Positions 62,435-64,000 of a stretch of DNA of 64,000 nt are shown one piece after another. Below the pieces are notes generated by a model. The model worked only from the letters and a program-made list of their open reading frames with translations. It did not search any database and was not told where the DNA came from. A program made the position numbers and the translations under genes. Numbering within the stretch: position 1 is the first letter of the stretch; the number at the start of each line of letters is the position of its first letter. The stretch lies in the NCBI GenBank assembly GCA_035477595.1, contig DATIKM010000142.1:120405-184404 (forward strand), read 5' to 3'. The DNA comes from DATIKM01 sp035477595 (GTDB lineage: Bacteria; Armatimonadota; Chthonomonadetes; Chthonomonadales; CAJBBX01).

Positions 62435-63369
62435 ATGCCCTCTCTGAGCGCTGGTTCGGAATCCTGGAATGGGGCCCGGATGTCGATTGGGGGAACTGTG
62501 AGGCGAAAGACCGCTGACTTGCTGGCAACCTCGAGAGTCATTCCTGGTTCGAGGAACCCACCATACTTCTCGCGCAGAGACTTCAGAGCGCTGGCCATGC
62601 CGGCCAACTGCAGGTCGACGTTTCCGTCGCTGACCTTGTGAAGCAGGGCGACTCCCTTAGGGAGGTTAGAGGGGCGGAAGTAGATGAAGGTCGAGCCGGC
62701 GGGCTTCGCGTCGGGCCTGACCATACGGAGTTCGGGCGCAAGAGCGCGCGATAGCTCCCAGTACCGGCGCCAGAAGTCAGTTGCTGTCTCATCGGGAACC
62801 ATGATCCAGCCTGCAGACCCGCGTGCGAGGGCGCGCTGCAGGAGCGCGATCTTGGCCTCCTTGCGAGGTCCAAGCCGATCGTCACGCAGAAACCAGTCGA
62901 GGATGTCTTCGTATGGGATCGTGTGGTCGAATCCCAGAGGATCGCCTTCGGGGAAGTACGCCATCGGCGCGACGAGGACCGTTGTGCAAGCTGAACATTG
63001 GCCCTCGGTGATGTACCGGGCTGCTCTTTCGCGGTACCTCTCTGGCTGTCGTGGCTGGAGATTGGCGTCGATCTTGTTCTCGAGGAGGATGATGAGGGTG
63101 GTGCTTGCCGACCTGAGGGTCAGCTCGATGTCGGTCTCTCCAGTGGCGGTGGTGACTGAATGGGTGACGGCCACAGGTTCAAAGTCGCCTGAGACGCCGA
63201 TCTTGCCAAGGAACCAAGGGAGGAAGCCATCCGCGGCAACGAATTCCTCGACCAAGAGGAAGTCGATGTCTCGTTCGACGACGCCGGCAAGCGCCACTTG
63301 TGGCAAGTCAGACACCTCCCGAGCGGCCTGACGGACGCCAGATGAGCCGCCTGACCAGCTCTTCGACAC
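62386..63369 (-). CDS. PD-(D/E)XK nuclease-like protein
   Basis: A 327-residue protein with a PD-(D/E)XK core in its first half: TDIELTLRS gives the acidic residue and IILLENKIDANLQPRQPERY the E-x-K and the following QxxxY, as in the PDDEXK_4-type family. The rest (about 200-327) has a FIYFRPSNLPKGVALLHKV beta region of unknown role. The GTG at 63369 overlaps the last base of the preceding TAG, so it is coupled to the VRR-NUC frame. GC is lower and codons differ from neighbours, which suggests transfer; a defence or repair role is possible. Confidence 0.72.
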   Translation of the reverse strand: MSKSWSGGSSGVRQAAREVSDLPQVALAGVVERDIDFLLVEEFVAADGFLPWFLGKIGVSGDFEPVAVTHSVTTATGETDIELTLRSASTTLIILLENKIDANLQPRQPERYRERAARYITEGQCSACTTVLVAPMAYFPEGDPLGFDHTIPYEDILDWFLRDDRLGPRKEAKIALLQRALARGSAGWIMVPDETATDFWRRYWELSRALAPELRMVRPDAKPAGSTFIYFRPSNLPKGVALLHKVSDGNVDLQLAGMASALKSLREKYGGFLEPGMTLEVASKSAVFRLTVPPIDIRAPFQDSEPALREGIWAAKLLNVWAKRAGI

Positions 63370-63719
63370 TACATCAATCCCGAGTAGCCGCGGCTGGCCA
63401 GGTCAGCTTCAGTGGGTTGGTAGCCAGCCCGCCTCAACTGGCTAATGTGTGGAAGCTCCACGAGATGCACCTTCCTGCGTCTGGCCTCTTCGAGCTGCCC
63501 GAAAAGACCGACCTGCTCTTGCCGGAGGTGATCTCGAGGTCCCTTGACCTCACAGAGGAACCAGTCTGAGAGGTCGGGGGTGTTGACCAGCAGGTCCGGG
63601 CACTGGACGAGCGGTCCCCTCCGGCGATGGAGCAGGAAGTTAACGGAAGGCGCGTCGCAGAGGTGCTCGACTAGCCTGCGTCTCCATCCTGAGAACCAGA
63701 CGTGTACTTCTCCACCAGG
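63369..63719 (-). pseudogene. VRR-NUC-type nuclease fragment without a start
   Basis: Reading the minus strand from 63719 gives 116 codons with no ATG, GTG or TTG start before the domain and a stop just upstream (63722-63720). It contains PDLLVNTPDLSDWFLCEVKGP, RDHLRQEQVGLFGQLEE (adjacent, positions about 63600-63470), and HLVEL, which is the VRR-NUC pattern (PD, E-V-K, Q). Upstream frames (MAAEPRHVV at 63855; MLELPVFAT at 63921) could be its N-terminus after frameshifts. It ends in the TAG shared with the next gene's GTG. Confidence 0.6.
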
Positions 63720-64000
63720 CTAAGAAGACCGCGACCGTGGAAAGCCACTCGTGACAGTAATACCCCATGTGCGCCTGGCACCGACAATCCGAAGAGTCAT
63801 CGTGATCGACGATCAGCGGGGTAAGTCGCACTACATGCCGGGGCTCGGCGGCCATCGCGCCAGCACCGACAAACGTAGTCGGAAGTGAAGAGCGTGGCGA
63901 AGACGGGGAGCTCGAGCATGTGCCCCTCCACGTGGAGGGTTGGCTGGCGTGGCGAAACGCGGGCTGGCTAACGCCGCGGTTCTGCTGCGGGCCGCGCAGC
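63720..64000 (-). other. Right edge: fragmented frames, probably the broken start of the VRR-NUC gene
   Basis: No intact gene. Two short minus-strand frames begin at 63921 (ATG after GGAGGGG) and 63855, and each stops within 75 codons. CTCCACGTGGAG (63925-63936) is a 12-bp palindrome. Whether this is one gene broken by frameshifts or unrelated sequence cannot be told here. Confidence 0.35.

Noticed and set aside
1..64000. tRNA genes, CRISPR arrays, complete insertion sequences
   Set aside because: No cloverleaf with a GTTCGA-type T-arm and no regularly spaced repeats or transposase genes were found on reading.

Overview
The window comes from a very GC-rich Gram-negative bacterium. An outer-membrane beta-barrel porin, a TolC/adaptor/RND efflux set and a full-length DsbD show a two-membrane envelope. 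A DUF6785-type membrane protein, a GxGYxYP protein, two ThuA proteins, Tat-exported Gfo/Idh/MocA and TIM-barrel sugar enzymes and a lone DUF1854/ABC pair together resemble Armatimonadota gene content. That placement is inference from gene content only. Promoters are sigma70-like; four clear ones have an 18-nt spacer. Many gene ends carry perfect 11-18 bp hairpins that mostly lack a U-tract. I see no tRNA, rRNA, CRISPR array or complete insertion sequence.

Layout. 0-5.7 kb: the end of a membrane protein with a hydrolase-like domain, then a cluster (NIL-domain protein, DinB-like protein, galactokinase, cupin-type phosphoglucose isomerase, membrane protein), then a secreted NlpC/P60 peptidase. 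5.8-9.1 kb: argC-argJ-argB; argD lies apart at 21.3 kb. 9.2-12.1 kb: three similar, unrecognised membrane proteins whose C-terminal tails each repeat an LLR(P) motif three times. 12.2-21.2 kb: a lipoprotein, a Cys/Met-metabolism PLP enzyme, an ABC exporter coupled to a DUF1854 protein, and a large GxGYxYP protein. 22.5-26.6 kb: DUF6785 transporter-like protein, ThuA protein and a Gfo/Idh/MocA dehydrogenase.

26.7-31.0 kb is a nitrogen module: promoter, leader with a terminator-like hairpin, ANTAR-type antitermination regulator, a run of five hairpins, porin, P-II protein (GlnK type), another structured gap, and an ammonium transporter with a strong terminator. 31-38.3 kb: a phosphohexomutase, a second ThuA protein, a DUF4139-like secreted protein, an 844-nt gap, and a membrane pyrophosphatase of more moderate base composition. 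38.6-43.8 kb: a minus-strand operon of glyS, a thymidylate-synthase-like protein, a LolA-like protein and a sulfatase-fold hydrolase.

43.9-52.9 kb: ApbE head-to-head with an FGE-like secreted protein, a two-gene sugar module, DsbD, a radical SAM enzyme and a CHAD protein split over two frames. 53.2-61.1 kb: two TetR regulators (one with two matching operators in front of it) followed by a TolC/adaptor/RND drug-efflux operon. 61.1-64 kb: an alcohol-dehydrogenase-like protein, then a lower-GC accessory patch with a PD-(D/E)XK nuclease and a broken VRR-NUC nuclease gene, running out at the window edge.
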